From: Diospyros lotus
Taxonomy: Eukaryota > Streptophyta > Magnoliopsida > Ericales > Ebenaceae
Assembly (NCBI RefSeq): GCF_014633365.1
Contig: NC_068339.1
Span: 11,865,925 to 11,929,924 of the forward strand
Reading direction: 5' to 3'
Length of the DNA: 64,000 nucleotides
This document shows positions 9,752 through 22,729 of the stretch, piece by piece. Numbering within the stretch: the first letter of the stretch is position 1; the number at the start of each line of letters is the position of its first letter. The notes under the pieces were generated by a model. The model was not told the DNA's origin, ran no database searches, and saw only the letters and a list, made by a program, of their open reading frames with translations. The translations under genes and the position numbers were made by a program.

Positions 9752-11817
9752 ATGGAGTTTCTTCTCCTTTTATCTATGATCACAATTATTCTTTTTCTCT
9801 TCCTCCGAAAAGGGAAGAAAAATGGAGGAATTCATGTTCCACCAGGTCCTCCACAGCTACCCTTAATTGGAAATATACACCAGCTTAACAAATCGATTCT
9901 CTTTCGCCATCTATGGGAACTCTCCAAGACATATGGCGCCCTCATGTCTCTGCAACTCGGCTCTCTACCTGTTCTTGTCGTTTCCTCAGCAAAAATGGCC
10001 AAAGAGGTCTTGAAAACACATGATGCTGCGTTTGCCGGCAGGCCCCCCATGGTTAGCTTCCGGAAGCTATCTTACAACGGCTTAGATATAGGCCTTTCGC
10101 CTTATAGTGACAACTGGAGAGAAATGAGAAAGATCTGCATCCTTCACATCTTCAGTTCCAAAAGGGTTCAATCCTTTCGTTCCATTCGAGAAGATGAGGT
10201 TTCAAAAATGATGAGAAAGATTCATAAGTTGACGTCCGAATCAAAACCCATAAATTTGAGTGAGATGTTGATTTCTTTCACAAACTCAGTTATTTGCAAA
10301 ATTGCTCTTGGAAAGAGCTATGATGATGGGGGTTGTGGGAGAAGTAGGTTTCATGAAGTTCTCGATGAAGTCCAAGATTTGACAGGAGGCTTCTTCTTCG
10401 CGGACTATTTTCCTTGTATGAGTTGGGTTGATAAACTCACTGGACGATCGTTTCGATTGGAGAGAACTTTCCGAGCATTGGATGGATTCTTCCAAGAAGT
10501 AATTGACGAGCACCTCGACGAGAAGAGTCGTAAGATTGGAACAAAGGATATCATTGATGTCTTACTTCAGCTAAACAATGATGGGTTGTCTGCAATCGAC
10601 CTCTCAATGGATCACATCAAAGCAGTGCTTATGGTTGGTTTACTCTAAACTCTATTTACCCCCCCCCCCCCCCCCCCCTCTCTCAATTAATCTTATAAAT
10701 AAGTACAATGGAATGGCTGTGAAAAATCATGACTCATTTTTTTATTATTTTTTTTATGCTGGTTGAATCGAAATCTTTGTACATATTATTGTGATAATTA
10801 TGTCTCAATTTTTTTTTTGTCTTTAATGGTGCTTATGATTTTAAATTTGATTATTATTAGGATATTGTCAAATTTAATTTTGATTAAAATTTATCTCATT
10901 TAGAAGAATATTTTCATAAATTATTTTTTGTTTAAAACATAATTTTTTGTGTATATTTATAGATGATCTTAAATTTATAAATAGGTAGCCAATGCCATGA
11001 AATTTACGTGTCAATATTACTTTTGTACTAATAATTATTGACTTAGAGATATTTTATTCTTTTTATTTGTAATTTTTTCAATTTGAGTTTTTTCTATATT
11101 CACATGTGATCGATGGTTTCATCGTGGTGATTTATATTCAATCCAATTTTGTAACATATTCTATTTTGGTGATTGTTGGATCAGGATATCTTTACCGCTG
11201 GTACGCACACAAATGCAATCACCCTAATCTGGGCAATGACACAGCTAGTAAAACGTCCAGAGGCCATGAAGAGAATTCAAGAGGAAGTAAGAAACATTGC
11301 CGGAGATAAAGGAGTTATACATGAAACTGATCTGCAAAATCTTCCTTATCTAAAAGCAGCGGTGAAAGAAACATTGAGATTGCACCCTCCAGTTCCATTG
11401 TTACTTCCACATGAAACAATTGAACCATGCACTATTGCTGGCTACAAAGTTCATCCGAAAACTGTAGTTTACGTGAATGCTTGGGCCATTGGTAGAGATC
11501 CCAAATCTTGGGAGGACCCTGAAAAGTTTTTTCCGGAGAGGTTTTTGGACAATTCTATTGATTTCAAAGGGCAAGATTTTGAACTAATTCCATTTGGCGC
11601 TGGTCGAAGAAGTTGCCCAGGTATTCATCTGGGAGTTGTGACTGTGGAGCTTGCACTTGCTAATCTTATATGCGGCTTCAACTGGGAGCTCCCAGCTGCT
11701 ACTGGGATAAAGAATAACGAAGATATCGATACAGATGTAAAACCTGGAATATCTATGCAGAAGAAAATTCCGTTGCGTCTCTTAGCTAGGAAGTACGTAC
11801 CATGGTCGTATGCTTGA
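9752..11817 (+). CDS. cytochrome P450, CYP71 clan, exons 9752-10633 and 11185-11817; I-helix Asp replaced by His
   Basis: Encodes 504 residues. The ATG at 9752 is chosen because the frame upstream starts only with GTG and the hydrophobic anchor (residues 3-18) begins right after. Features: hinge PPGPPQLP (30-37), ETLR (356-359), PERF, and heme loop PFGAGRRSCPG with Cys438. The 551-base intron is GT-AG, phase 0, at the same place as in the other two genes. It is clearly a paralogue of them but more diverged, with a longer C-terminus (YVPWSYA). The I-helix reads AGTHTN (299-304): the acid that normally works with Thr in proton delivery to heme-bound oxygen is His302 (CAC for GAC). The gene is otherwise intact, so either activity is altered or decay has begun. 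Substrate unknown. Confidence 0.92.
10659..10678. repeat. 20-base C tract in the intron of P450 gene 2
   Basis: Twenty consecutive C residues 25 bases after the 5' splice site, followed by TCTCTC. Length is prone to sequencing and replication slippage. Confidence 0.9.
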
Positions 11818-12777
11818 TGAGTAGAAATGCTTTATGTTTATAGCTATATAAAAAAGTAGACGTAGCATTATGATCTCATGTACCAGTTCTTTCAAGGAAA
11901 TTAAGGGTTCAAAAAGATGAAAGGTAGGGTAGTCCTTCATCTTATTATTACTTATTAGTCTGATCTTGAAATTATAGACAATGTAATTTTCCTAATCTAC
12001 GTACATTTATTAACCACCTTTTAAAATTGCTAGCTGCATATCGTGCGAATTTGGGAGAGTGAAAATAACCTCCTCGGTCTCCAATTGTTTTTCTTTTTCC
12101 TCCTTGGGATCCTTAATTGCTAATTTGCATTTTCTTTCTTTTCTCACTAAGTAAAAACTTTCTTTTAAGAGAAAACTTCAAGGGGAGTGATGGCCAGAGG
12201 AATCAACCAAGGGATCCTGATCTAGCAGTCGCTTGAGATACAAAGAGAAGAGAAGTAAGAAACATTACTGTAGACAAAGGAAAACTGTGCTTGCTTGCAA
12301 ATGATCTCCAAAACCTACCTTCCTTATCTGCAAGCAGTAGCGAAACGATTCAACAATGCACCATTGCTGGCTATTCCAATCAACTGTTCTTAGTGTCACG
12401 TTAGCATTTTAATAGTAAAAACTAATTGAGAGTAGCATATTTCACAATTAAAATTAAAAAGTAAGTTAATTATTTTATTTAAAAATTCAAAATCCATTTT
12501 AAAATTAAAACTAAATTGGAATTTTAGTATTTTCTTAAAGTGCAATAAATATTCGTTTGTTTTTTAAAAAATAGATTCAGTATGCTTTATTTTCAACTCA
12601 AAAACATTACTTTGTATTAATGATAATATTTCATGTTTTACAATATTTTATTAATTAATAAAATTATTTTATAACTTAACTTAAAAATATATATATAAGT
12701 ATAATCTTATTTACTACAAATTAATTATTACCCTCTAATAATTTATCAATTAAACTGGCACAATCCAATTAATAAAT
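11818..12777. other. AT-rich spacer between P450 gene 2 and a MULE
   Basis: The 3' flank of the P450 is followed by a P450 exon-2 relic (12246-12376) and then strongly AT-rich DNA without genes. Confidence 0.5.
12246..12376 (+). pseudogene. P450 exon-2 relic
   Basis: Nucleotide matches to exon 2 of the 9752 gene are clear: GAAGTAAGAAACATT, then GATCTCCAAAACCT, CCTTATCTGCAAGCAGTAGC, and CACCATTGCTGGCTAT. A stretch covering the ETLRLHPP region is deleted and the frame is broken. It is a remnant of an additional tandem P450. Confidence 0.75.
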
Positions 12778-12786
12778 AACTTACGG

Positions 12787-14807
12787 GGACAATGCTACAC
12801 AAACAAATTTGTGGACAACTCCATACAAGAAAATTACATATCAACTCTCAGACAACTTCACCCTTGACCTCTCATTCTCTCTTTCACTCTCATTTCTATT
12901 TTTTCACTCTCACCTCTCTCTTTCTTTGGAAACCCCATTACCGACCCTGCATCTCTTTCTCTCTCTCTCTCTCTCTTTCTACTTTCCCCCCTCTCCATCT
13001 CTCACTCTTTCTTCTCATTTCTCGCCACCATCAACGCACCATTCGCCTCTGTTCCAGCCTCCATCACCATCTGCCTTTGCCGTTCCAGCGGTTGCCGACG
13101 CCTCCATCTCTTCTCTCTTTTGATCTTTTGCCGTTTTTCTCCACCGTTCCAGCCTCTTTCTCCACCGTCAGCCCCCTATCATCGCTGCACGGCACCATTT
13201 ATATATACATTTATATATATTTATATATTTTTCATTTTTCTGTTTGCTTTTGTTGTTTTTTTATAATGATTTGATTGTTGAAATGAAAATCAAATAACAT
13301 GATTTATTTTGGTTGTATGTTTAATTGGCAGGATAGAAAATATTGTTTATATTATTTTTGCAAAGTGGGTTTCATGCTTTGTTATTAATTTTCCTTTAAT
13401 TTGAGGACATTAATCAAATTAGTTATTACTTAATACTATGTGTTTATTACTGTTTATCATATGTGAAGAAAATCTCTCTTTGAGGAGGGTTGGCTACAGG
13501 ATATTTTTCATGTATAATTATATATTTATTTATTTATTTTATAAAAATAATATTTATTGAAATTCATATTTAGGTCACAAGAGATCAAAATATTTTACAA
13601 TATGTTCAATAGCTATGATTATCCCCTTAGGCTTATTTTATTTTTTAATTTTGTATTTGATGCTTCAAGTATTCATATATTAATTTCAAAAATATTTTTT
13701 TTCTATTTGAAGGAAACACTATATAATATTTTAATTAATATTTGCATGGAGGGTCAAGAGTAAATTTTACAAATCTGACTATTACACCAAAATAATTACT
13801 CAAGGAAGAATTGTTTTAAAACTAAAATAGACTCAATTCACCCCCCTCTCCTTGAGTATACATAAGAGAAGGACCAACACTTTACACTTACAAATAGGAA
13901 AACTTCTCACATACCTATATTAGGTTCCATACCAAGATCACTTACCAATTTATTCTCTATACTACAATAGATGTTTGCCCATTTAACATAAACAGATTCA
14001 GGGTTACAGATTTGAGTTGAGTACTGCACATAATAAGATCATAAAAAAAATTTAGTCATATATCACGGATAATTTTACAAATAAGCATTTAATAGAGTTG
14101 AGTTCAAATATAAATAAATGCTCCCAAATTTGGATTAAACCGATATCAAGTCTTAGTATGATCCTTAATAAACTTGCAGTATACGTGCACGACGACGGTT
14201 GCTGGAGAAGGTGAGAGGAAAGTGATAGTTCGAGAGGAAAGTGAGGCGGCAACGGCAGTTGCTGGAGAAGGCGATGTAGCGGTATGGGGGGGAGAGGAAG
14301 AAGGCGGTTGTTGGAGAAGGCGATGCAACGGTACGGGGGGAGAGGAAGAAGGCAGTTGTTGGAGAAGGCGACGCAGTGGTGGCAACAAGAGGAAGCTAGC
14401 AGTTGCTGGAAAAGACAATACGGCGCTTGCAACGAGAGAAAGTCGGCGGTTGCTGGAGAAGATGACATTCCGACTGCTGCTAGAGGAAATCAGCGGAGGT
14501 GAGAGAGAGTCGGCGGTTGCTGGAGAAGGTGATGCGGCGGGGGGCGAGAACAGAAGACCCAGAGAGAGAAAAAGGTAGAGCCGGAGGCGAATGACGATTG
14601 GAAGTGCGGAGGCGACGGCTTCAATGAGTAGAGAGAGAGAATGAGGAAAGAGAAAGAGGAAAGGAGAGAGAGAGAAAGGGGGGAAGAAAGATAAAGAGAG
14701 TATGGGCGGGCATTAAAAAATTTGGATATAAAATATCGCGATATTTTGGTGTCAAAATATCGTTAGAAATTAGAGTTGTCAACAAAGTTGTTCATGTAGC
14801 ATTGTCC
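12787..14807. mobile_element. Mutator-like element with TIR GGACAATGCTACA
   Basis: Left end GGACAATGCTACACAAACAA and right end TTCATGTAGCATTGTCC are inverted copies. Flanks AACTTACGG (12778-12786) and AACTTATAG (14808-14816) match at 7 of 9 positions, a decayed 9-bp target duplication. A CT-rich arm (12870-13190), AT-rich centre and GA-rich arm (14170-14720) repeat the design of the other MULEs here. ORFs in the arms (Ser/Pro/Leu-rich or Gly/Glu/Arg-rich) are low-complexity. No transposase. Confidence 0.75.
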
Positions 14808-15091
14808 AACTTATAGTAAATCGCTCACTGTCAATCGTCAACCGTCAAAAGCGCGACAAGACAATGCTACACGAACAACCTGGTGGACAACTTGTTTGAC
14901 AACTCCAAGAAAATTACAAATGTACCCTCAGTTTAAATTACAAATTTACCCCTAACTTTTTAGCTCAAATTAATACTCGCCTAAAAGCTTCTTCTTCCTT
15001 GCCTATTTTATTTCTCTTTCTCTCTAACCTCTTTCTCTCCCCATTGCATTCTATCATCCACCTTCAGCCACCCAACTTCTTCCCCATTCTC

Positions 15092-16928
15092 CACTACAAG
15101 AAAAACAGAATTTAGTGACGAAAAAATCCATCACTAAAACATCAAAATTCATCGCTAAAAAATTTAGCAACAGATTTAACGACGGGCATCTTCCCATCGC
15201 TAAAAATGGTGTCGCTAAATTTCAGCGAAAGGGAAAATTAGCTATGAAAATTTTCATCGCTGATTAAAAAATAAAAAATTAAATTTATTTAAAAAATTAA
15301 ATATTATTTTAGCGACGGAAATCGTTTTGTCGCTGAATAGCGACGAAAAACTTTTCGTCACTAATACACAATAAAAATTAGAATATTTAAAAAATTAAAA
15401 TAAATTATAATTAGTGACGGAAACAATTCCGTCGCTAATCAGCGACAGAACTATTTCCATCGTTGACTTTAATTTAAAAATAAAATGATATAGCTTGCAC
15501 TGGAAGGATGCGCTTGCGCTGCCTTGCAGCGCTACGTGGCGTCGCCTTGAGGCGTCACGTGTAGCACTGCGATAATTTTCCAGTGCATTCATTCTTTCCT
15601 TCCTTAGTTTCGATCCCTGGTCGCCTGTGCGCGCGCATAATTGTCCGAGTTGTGAGTTTCCTTATGATATACACTGCATATATTAACTATATACTATACC
15701 TAGCTGCTAGTCATTTTAATTTTATTTTAAATTAAGTTTTTAAATTTTAAATCTTTTAAATTCATAAATTAATACTTACAAAAATAAATATTGTAAATTT
15801 TAACTCAACTAATATACCATTTAAATGTTGTAATTAATTTATCTCCTAAATATTTAAGTTTTATTTTATTAAAATTAGTTTAATACATATTTGTTATTAT
15901 AAATTTTACAATATCATCTCAATTTACATATTTTTGGTTTGTAAATAAAATACATAAAATATTCATTTAATACATTTTAATATTTATTTAATCTTTGTTT
16001 AATACATAATTAATTTATGTTATTTTTTAATTTATTTTTTAATTTATTTTTTTCGTTTATAACGACTAGCTAAATTTTTAATTATTAATTTAATTTTTTT
16101 AATTATTTAGTGATTTTTTATTTAATTTAAATTTAATTTTTTTATTAATTAGCGACGAAATATTTCGTCGCTAAATATATTTAATTTAATTAAATAAAAA
16201 ATATAAAATTTAGCGATGGGGTTATCCCGTCGCTAAATTTTATATTTTTCCCTGTCGTTAAATTTTATATTTTTATTTAATTTATTTTTATTTTTTAGCG
16301 ACAGGGGTTATCTTGTCGCTAAATTTGGTATTTTTATTTAATTTATTTTTATTTTTTTAGCGATAGGGCTGTCCCGTCTCTAAATTTGGTATTTTATATT
16401 TAATTTAAAAAATAAAAATAAATTAAATAAGAATAGAAAATTTAGCGACTGGTCACACCTGTCGCTAAAAAATAAAATTAAAATAAATAAAAAATACAAA
16501 TTTAGCGACGGGTCACACCAGTCGCTAAAAAATAAAAAATAAAAATAAAAAATTCAGCTACAGGCAACCCTCGTCACTAAAAAATAAAAATACAAATTTA
16601 GTGACGGGGTCACACCCGTCGCTAAAAAATAAAAAATTCAAAAATTCAAAATTCAAAATTTAGTAACGAGGCAACCCGTGGCTAAAAAATAAAAAATAAA
16701 TTAACTAAAAATGCAAAATTTAGCAACGAGTTACTCTTCGTTAAAAAATAAAAAATAAAATAATTTTTTTTAATTATTTAGCGACGGAATATTCTGTCGC
16801 TAAATTTTAAAAAAAATAAAAAATTTGGCAATGGAATATTTTATCGCAAATCCAAATTTTCGTCTCTAATTAGCGACAGAAAAATTTTGTCTCTAAATGT
16901 ATCACTAAATTACAGATTTTTTGGAGTG
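15092..16928. mobile_element. 1.8-kb non-autonomous CACTA element with hairpin array
   Basis: Begins CACTACAAGAAAAACAG and ends TTTTTTGGAGTG (inverse CACTCCAAAAAA). Both halves are filled with TTTAGCGACGG units, many arranged as back-to-back inverted pairs; 16149-16174 is a perfect 26-base palindrome centred on AAATATTT. No transposase. The 3-base flanks (CTC and TTT) do not match. The start closely matches the element at 58063. A GC-rich, non-repetitive core lies at about 15490-15650. Confidence 0.85.
15496..15587. other. structured GC-rich core inside the CACTA element
   Basis: A perfect 10-bp inverted repeat, TGCACTGGAA (15496-15505) and TTCCAGTGCA (15578-15587), encloses a perfect 7-bp hairpin GCGCTGC-CTT-GCAGCGC (15516-15532) and a second imperfect hairpin (ACGTG...CGCC-TTGA-GGCG...CACGT, 15534-15560). 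Together they could fold as a three-way junction. Function unknown. Confidence 0.6.
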
Positions 16929-17242
16929 TTTTTTTTTTTTCTCTCTCTCTCTCTCTTTGGGTCTTCTCTCTCTCTCACTTGCAGCTTCTCGTCTCTTGTC
17001 CCCATTCATTGTTTCTTGCCATTTGCTACCATTGCAATGGCAGCCAACACCTTAATTGCCGGTCGCATTGGCAGCCAACACCTTAATTGCCGGTCGCCTC
17101 CGCTGTTCTAGTCGCTACTACTACTATCAATATATATATATATATATATACCCAAATATTAAATATAACTTTACATACTTTTTTATCTTATAATTTAAGT
17201 AATACAAATAAATAATAATATAAATATATATATATAATTATT

Positions 17243-17422
17243 GAGTTCTTCTAAGAGTCAGACAAATTGACAAACAGGCTTATAGAATAGGGGTTAAAAG
17301 ACTAAAATGTCCTCACCCACATTGCATTGAAAAAAGTGCAATGCAATGTGAATGATGACACTTTAGTCTTTTAGCCCCCATTCTGTAAACTTGTCAACCT
17401 GTTTGACTCTCAAAATTTTTTC
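17243..17422. mobile_element. 180-bp foldback MITE with 9-bp target duplication ATAATTATT
   Basis: Flanked by ATAATTATT (17234-17242 and 17423-17431). The two halves are inverted over about 80 bases (AGAGTCAGACAAATTGACAA, GGGGTTAAAAGACTAAAATG and CACATTGCATTG pair with their complements on the right). The 9-bp duplication points to the Mutator superfamily. Confidence 0.8.
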
Positions 17423-19144
17423 ATAATTATTTATACATAAGATAATTATAAAATACATAAATTTTTATGTTTTGTATGAATGATAAAGAGAAGAAATATA
17501 ATTATATTGTGATGGATATATGAATATATCTTTTCATTCAAAATAAATATTATAGTTTATAGTTTGTTTTTCATTTTATAACTTAAAAAGTGAAACAAAA
17601 CTATAAAATAAGTTTTTTAAAAATAATAAGGTAAACTATGTTCTTAAAATTTTCAACATCCAAAATTTTTAAAATTTTAAAATGAGTTCAATTTGATTTA
17701 GATAATTTTGTATAATATATTTTTAATTTATAATTATATTTAAAAAATATATTATATATATTTATATTTAGATAGAATATGTTTAGTCTATATTTTAAAA
17801 AATATGTATATTTAACCCAAAGTCGCAAGCGAGAACAGAAACAACAAATTCAACGACATTATTTCCACATACACACATTCTCATAATGAATTTGTAAGTG
17901 TTACAATAAACAACACTTGTATATTACCAAAACTCCTTTCTAACTAATACAATAACCAAATCCATTAATAAAATGAGTGATTATGAGGGGCAAGAAGAGC
18001 TTGATGAAGTAGTTAGTGGCCACATACATACCCACAAAACTAAGATGACTCCCATAAGAAATCAGTATGAATATATCTTGATAAAGCTTAATATTTTTAA
18101 TTTTCATAGATATTTTGTATACAACTTATATAATAAACTCATCATTAAAAATAAAATAAAAAACAAAGATTCAAAGGAAGCCATCCATCATCAACAGCAG
18201 CAGCAACACAAGAAGAATAACCCAAATAAACCCATTAATGAAATATTCAATTCGTAGCATCCATCTGCACTAATCTCTTTGGATCATCTAGTCTTCACCC
18301 CGTACAAGTTTAGCTTCTCCATTGCTCGACCAAACGCCTCAAAGAATGCACTCTGATTGGTTGCGAACTTCTCAACATATTGCCTTGTCACCGGACTCGA
18401 GAATAGGGCCCGATTCGTCACCAAGAGCCCCAACCCATTTGGCAAGTTCTGGAAATACATGTTGTCGAACTTGTTGGGCGATAGGAGAGGATAAGTCACG
18501 GGTGAGAATAAGAAGACCTAGAGAGAAAGAGAGAGAGCGAGATATGAGATGGATGAGTCGACGGGGGCTGGAACGGTAAGGGCAAATGACATCGGTTGAA
18601 ACGGCGACAAATGGTGACTAGAAGGAGCATAGTAGACGTTGGCGAAAACAAGAAGAAAAAGAGAAAGGGGAAAAATAGAGAGAAGAGAGAGAGAGAGAGA
18701 GAGAGAAAAAAAGGGATTGATGGCGCAACACCGCAACGTCATGTCGGAGATGGACATGCAATGGAGAAATAGAGTGAGAGAGACAGAGTAGGTGAAGGGT
18801 CAAGTGAATGAGAGGTCGGCGGTGTTAGGGATGCATGGGAAGCGAAGATGGTGGTCCTTGCTAGTGAGGATCGACAACGGCAACACCGTGACGTCACACT
18901 AGAGGTTTTCAAGTAGTGGAGAAACAGAAAGAGAGAGATCTCTGGTGGAGAGAGAAAAGGGAACAAGTTGAGTCATTCGAGGAGAGAGAGAGAGAAATAA
19001 ATGGGCAAGGATTCAAATTATTTTACTTTCAAATCATTGCCAAAATTTAATTTCAAAATATCATGATAATTAAGATTGTCAACAAAGTTGTCAAAGTATT
19101 TGTTCATTTAACATTGTCGGGCTAGATTGGTTAAATACTTAAAT

Positions 19145-19294
19145 GGATAATGCTACACGGACGAACAACTTGACTAACAGATTGACAAACCCTTTTAAAT
19201 TACAAATTAACCCTCCAATCAAAATTACAAATTAACCCTCAGCTTTAACTTTCTCTGTTACTCTCAGTTCTTCTCATTCTCTTTCTCTTTCACT

Positions 19295-19344
<50 letters not shown>

Positions 19345-20669
19345 ACCACCATCTCAAACCTATTCTATCTCTCCCCCATTCTCTTTCTCAAACTTGCAGT
19401 GTTTCTCCCCCCTCTCAAACCCACCTTATCTCTCACTCAAACCCTTGCAGTGCCTCCCCCTTCCCACCATTTCTCAAACCCACTTTATCTCCCCCCATTC
19501 TCTTTCTCAAACCCCAGCGTTGCAGTGTCCCTTCCTTCCCAGCACACTACTCTCGCACCGTTGTCGCCCAAGGATGGCCCCACCATCGTCGCCCGCCATC
19601 AACCCCTCGCGTCGCTCGGACTGCCATTGTCAGGCCCCATCAAAGCTGTAAAAGACAACGTTTATATATACAGTTATATTTTTTATATTTTTACATGTAC
19701 ATATATACATTTATATATATTTATATATTTTCTTTTTTTCTACTGTTATTTTTTTTGCTTCTGTTGTTTTCTTATGCTGATTTAGCTGTTGAAATGAAAA
19801 TTAAAAAATATAATTTATTTTGAATTATGAAAGAACATAATTTATTTTGATTGTATATTTAACAATTGAGTAAAAAATATTAGTTGTGTTATTTTCACTT
19901 ATTTCATCTGTTATTAATTTTTCTTCAATTTGAGGGTATTAATTAAATTACTTAATTTACATTATTTACTTGTAAAATTATAACATTTGTCTAAAATAAG
20001 ATTAATATTTTACTTAAATCAGATTGGAGTAAAATTACTTGGTAAAATTTTGGAGTAGTGTAAGCCAGTGTAAAATAAGATTGGTAAAATTATAACTTGC
20101 TAAAATTACTTAAATCAGTGTAAAATAAGATTGGAGTAAAATTAATATTTTTAAGATCAAATCTAATATATTTAGATATATTTTTTTATTTTTTTATAAT
20201 TAAATATAACAATAATTTTTTTATTTTGCAATCAGATATAACAACAACAATTTTGATAGTTGTCATTAAAAATGTTAATATTAATATATATATATATATA
20301 TAATAAGATCACACAAGTAATTAAATAATTTATTTTCTCAATCACTTTAAATATCAATTTTTTTGCAACAGTATCAATTCTATCTTAAAATTATCTCTTC
20401 TTTTATATTAAAATTACATTTCTTAAATAAAAAAAAAAGTGGGTGAAGTTTGGGCGGTTCGACCAGCGCGGCCGCCGCTGGGAGGAGACGACGCCATCTT
20501 TGGGCGACGGTGATGGGAGCAGTGGTAGCGCGTTCCTCCCTCAAGGCCGAGTATGAGAGAGAGAGAGGGTGAAGTTTGGGCGGCAATTGTTCGCGATGGC
20601 GGGTAGGGGCGAGACAGCGCGAGAGGCGGTGTGGGGGGCGGGCGACGGTGGTCAGTGGCCGGTGGGGAG
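19145..20669. mobile_element. left part of a Mutator-like element split by the Athila insertion
   Basis: Begins GGATAATGCTACACGGACG, continues with a CT-rich arm (about 19270-19560), an AT-rich centre and a GC-rich stretch from 20440. The Athila element enters this stretch at 20670; its continuation is at 34511. ORFs such as 19399-19785 are low-complexity and not supported as genes. Confidence 0.6.
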
Positions 20670-22706
20670 TGATTAGTGGTTAATTTTATAAAAATTTTGT
20701 TATAATTATACCCTTCTTTTGATCTTAAAAATAGTTTAAATTAGATATTAATATATATTTTATGGTTATATGCAAGTTTAAATTGAAAAATAAATGAAAT
20801 GAAATCTTAAAGTAAAATTTAATAATAATAATAATAATATATAAAATTATATATAATACATATACATCATTATATGCATGCATGTAATATATATATATAA
20901 TATAATATAATATATATATGTGCCATGTGTAATACATATATATAATATATAATTTATTAATAACATTAAATTATTTTTATTTTTTTTTATGCATGAAGAA
21001 TTCAAGCCCATGAAAACTTAAAGTCCATGAAGACTTAAAGTCCATGAAGAATTCAAGTTCATGAAGAAATCAAGCCCATGAAAAATTAAAGTCCATGAAG
21101 AATTCAAGCCCATGAAGAATTAAGACCCAATTTGAGCAACCCATGGAAGATATTATTTGGAGAAGACCCAAGGATTATTTTTAATCCTAATGAAGATTAA
21201 AAACCAATTTATAGAAATCTATTTTTATTTTTTATGTGAGAGCTTTATTAGGTGTGCTTTTTAGCTAAAATCCATTTAACTATTAGGTGGATATTATAGC
21301 TAAAATCCATTTAACTTTATGAATGCTTTATTAGGTATGTATTTTAGCTAAAATCCATTTAATATTAGGTGTGTATTATAGCTAAAATCTATTTAACTTT
21401 AAGTGTGTGAGTGCCCATTAGATATAATTATATCTAGTTGAATAATTGAAATTGTGTGGTTTGTATTGCATCTTGTGGCCTATAAATAGATCACTTGATT
21501 GCATTTGTAAGTGTGATTATTATTCTTGAATCAAAGTTTAGTTGTTTCCTTATAATTCTCTCTTTGAGAATTGTTCTTGTTCTTTCCCCTTTTCTTTAGT
21601 ATTCTCTCTTGTGATCTTACTTCCTTCCTTTCTTCTTTTAAATTCTTATGTCATTTATTATTACTTTATTATTCACCGCCTAAATGGCCAGTTAATTTGT
21701 GCCTTTAAATTTCTGCAATTTTAATTCTTGTTAGTTAATTATTCACCGCCTAAATGGACGGTTAGTTTATGCCTTTAAATTACTGCAATTTTAATTCTTG
21801 TTATTTAATTATCCACTGCCTAAATGGCCGGTTAGTTTATGCATTTAAAATTTCTTGTCATTTAAATTCTGTTATTTAAATTACGTCGTTTAAATTCATG
21901 TCAATTAACTTTTAAATGGAAATGAGTAGCTAAATCTAATCTTGGGTTAAGGTAAGGACAGTGTCAAACGCCAATGATTCTCAAAGAAAGCTACGCTTTA
22001 AATAAGTAACATTAATTTAAATTTCAGTATGAGTGTATCTTAATTATTGAGAAATCACTAGGTTTGGATTGGAGCGTAAGCCTAACTTAGAACTTTCATG
22101 CCATGTATGAGAGTTACTAGAACTGGAAACGCTATCATACCCAAACCCGGATGATTAATTTAGTTATTTTGTGTATTAATTGCAATTGAATTTATGGTGG
22201 TTGCTTAAATTAGAATCCCGCATATCATGTATGGGGATTGCTTAACTTAGAACTATCATCATCTCTAATTGCATTTAATAACAAACTCTCATATCTGAAA
22301 TTAAATTAATGTTGCTAATCTTTTATGCTAAAATTTGGGAATCAACGGGTTGGCACTGAAATTGTCTTAACTCAAGTACTATCCAATTTTATATTCTCAC
22401 TTAAAGTATTTATTTCAATTACTGCCTTAATTTATTTCCTAGTATTTGTTGCTTAAAAAACCATAAAAAACCTTGTTGCCAATTTATTCAAATGCGTGTG
22501 TGCTTGTGTGACATTCTTTTTATTTTGCCATAAATAAATCTCTCAGTGGACGACCTGGACTCATTCAGAAAATATAAATTTAAATTTGGACTACAACTGC
22601 ACTCGTACACTGACGAGTATAAACCTCTCACCTAAACAAAGAAAAAAATATAAAATTTTTATTGTGTTTTGTTTTGTGTTTTAATTGTAGGGTGGGAGTG
22701 CAGTCA
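20670..22706 (+). repeat. 5' LTR of the Athila element
   Basis: Starts TGATTAGTGG and ends GTGCAGTCA. It contains three tandem arrays: about eight copies of a 17-base unit CCATGAAGAATTCAAG (about 20993-21125), four copies of TAGCTAAAATCCATTTAA (about 21265-21395), and three copies of a ~62-base unit starting ATTCACCGCCTAAATGG (about 21670-21850). Such arrays in U3 and R are common in plant gypsy LTRs. Short ORFs here are not genes. Confidence 0.95.
21481..21488 (+). promoter_or_regulatory. TATA box of the Athila 5' LTR
   Basis: TATAAATA in GGCCTATAAATAGATCACTTG; conserved in the 3' LTR at 33285-33292. Predicts transcription start about 30 bases downstream. Confidence 0.7.
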
Positions 22707-22711
22707 AATTT

Positions 22712-22729
22712 TGGCGCCGTTGCCGGGGA
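22712..22729 (+). other. primer binding site
   Basis: TGGCGCCGTTGCCGGGGA begins 5 bases after the 5' LTR. It ends in complement of the universal CCA-3' and, from memory of the plant tRNA, matches the 3' end of tRNA-Asp. It primes minus-strand synthesis. Confidence 0.85.

Larger units (their letters stand above)
14860..19118. mobile_element. Mutator-like element interrupted by a CACTA element and a MITE
   Basis: Left end GACAATGCTACACGAACAAC and right end TTGTTCATTTAACATTGTC are an inverted pair of the same family as 12787. The left arm is CT-rich, split by the CACTA at 15092-16928; the centre (17140-17820) is the inverted counterpart of the centre of the 4963-8184 element, and the right arm (18490-19000) is GA-rich. 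Small ORFs here are shadows of the low-complexity arms; no gene is supported. Confidence 0.65.

Noticed and set aside
14052..14578. Four overlapping ORFs up to 138 codons
   Set aside because: Gly/Glu/Arg- or Ser/Pro-rich frames of a repeated GTTGCTGGAGAAGG unit; all frames stay open because of composition.
15600..15640. TTTCGATCCCTGG resembling a Pol III B-box
   Set aside because: No matching A-box at suitable distance, no tail and no target duplication; not called a tRNA or SINE.
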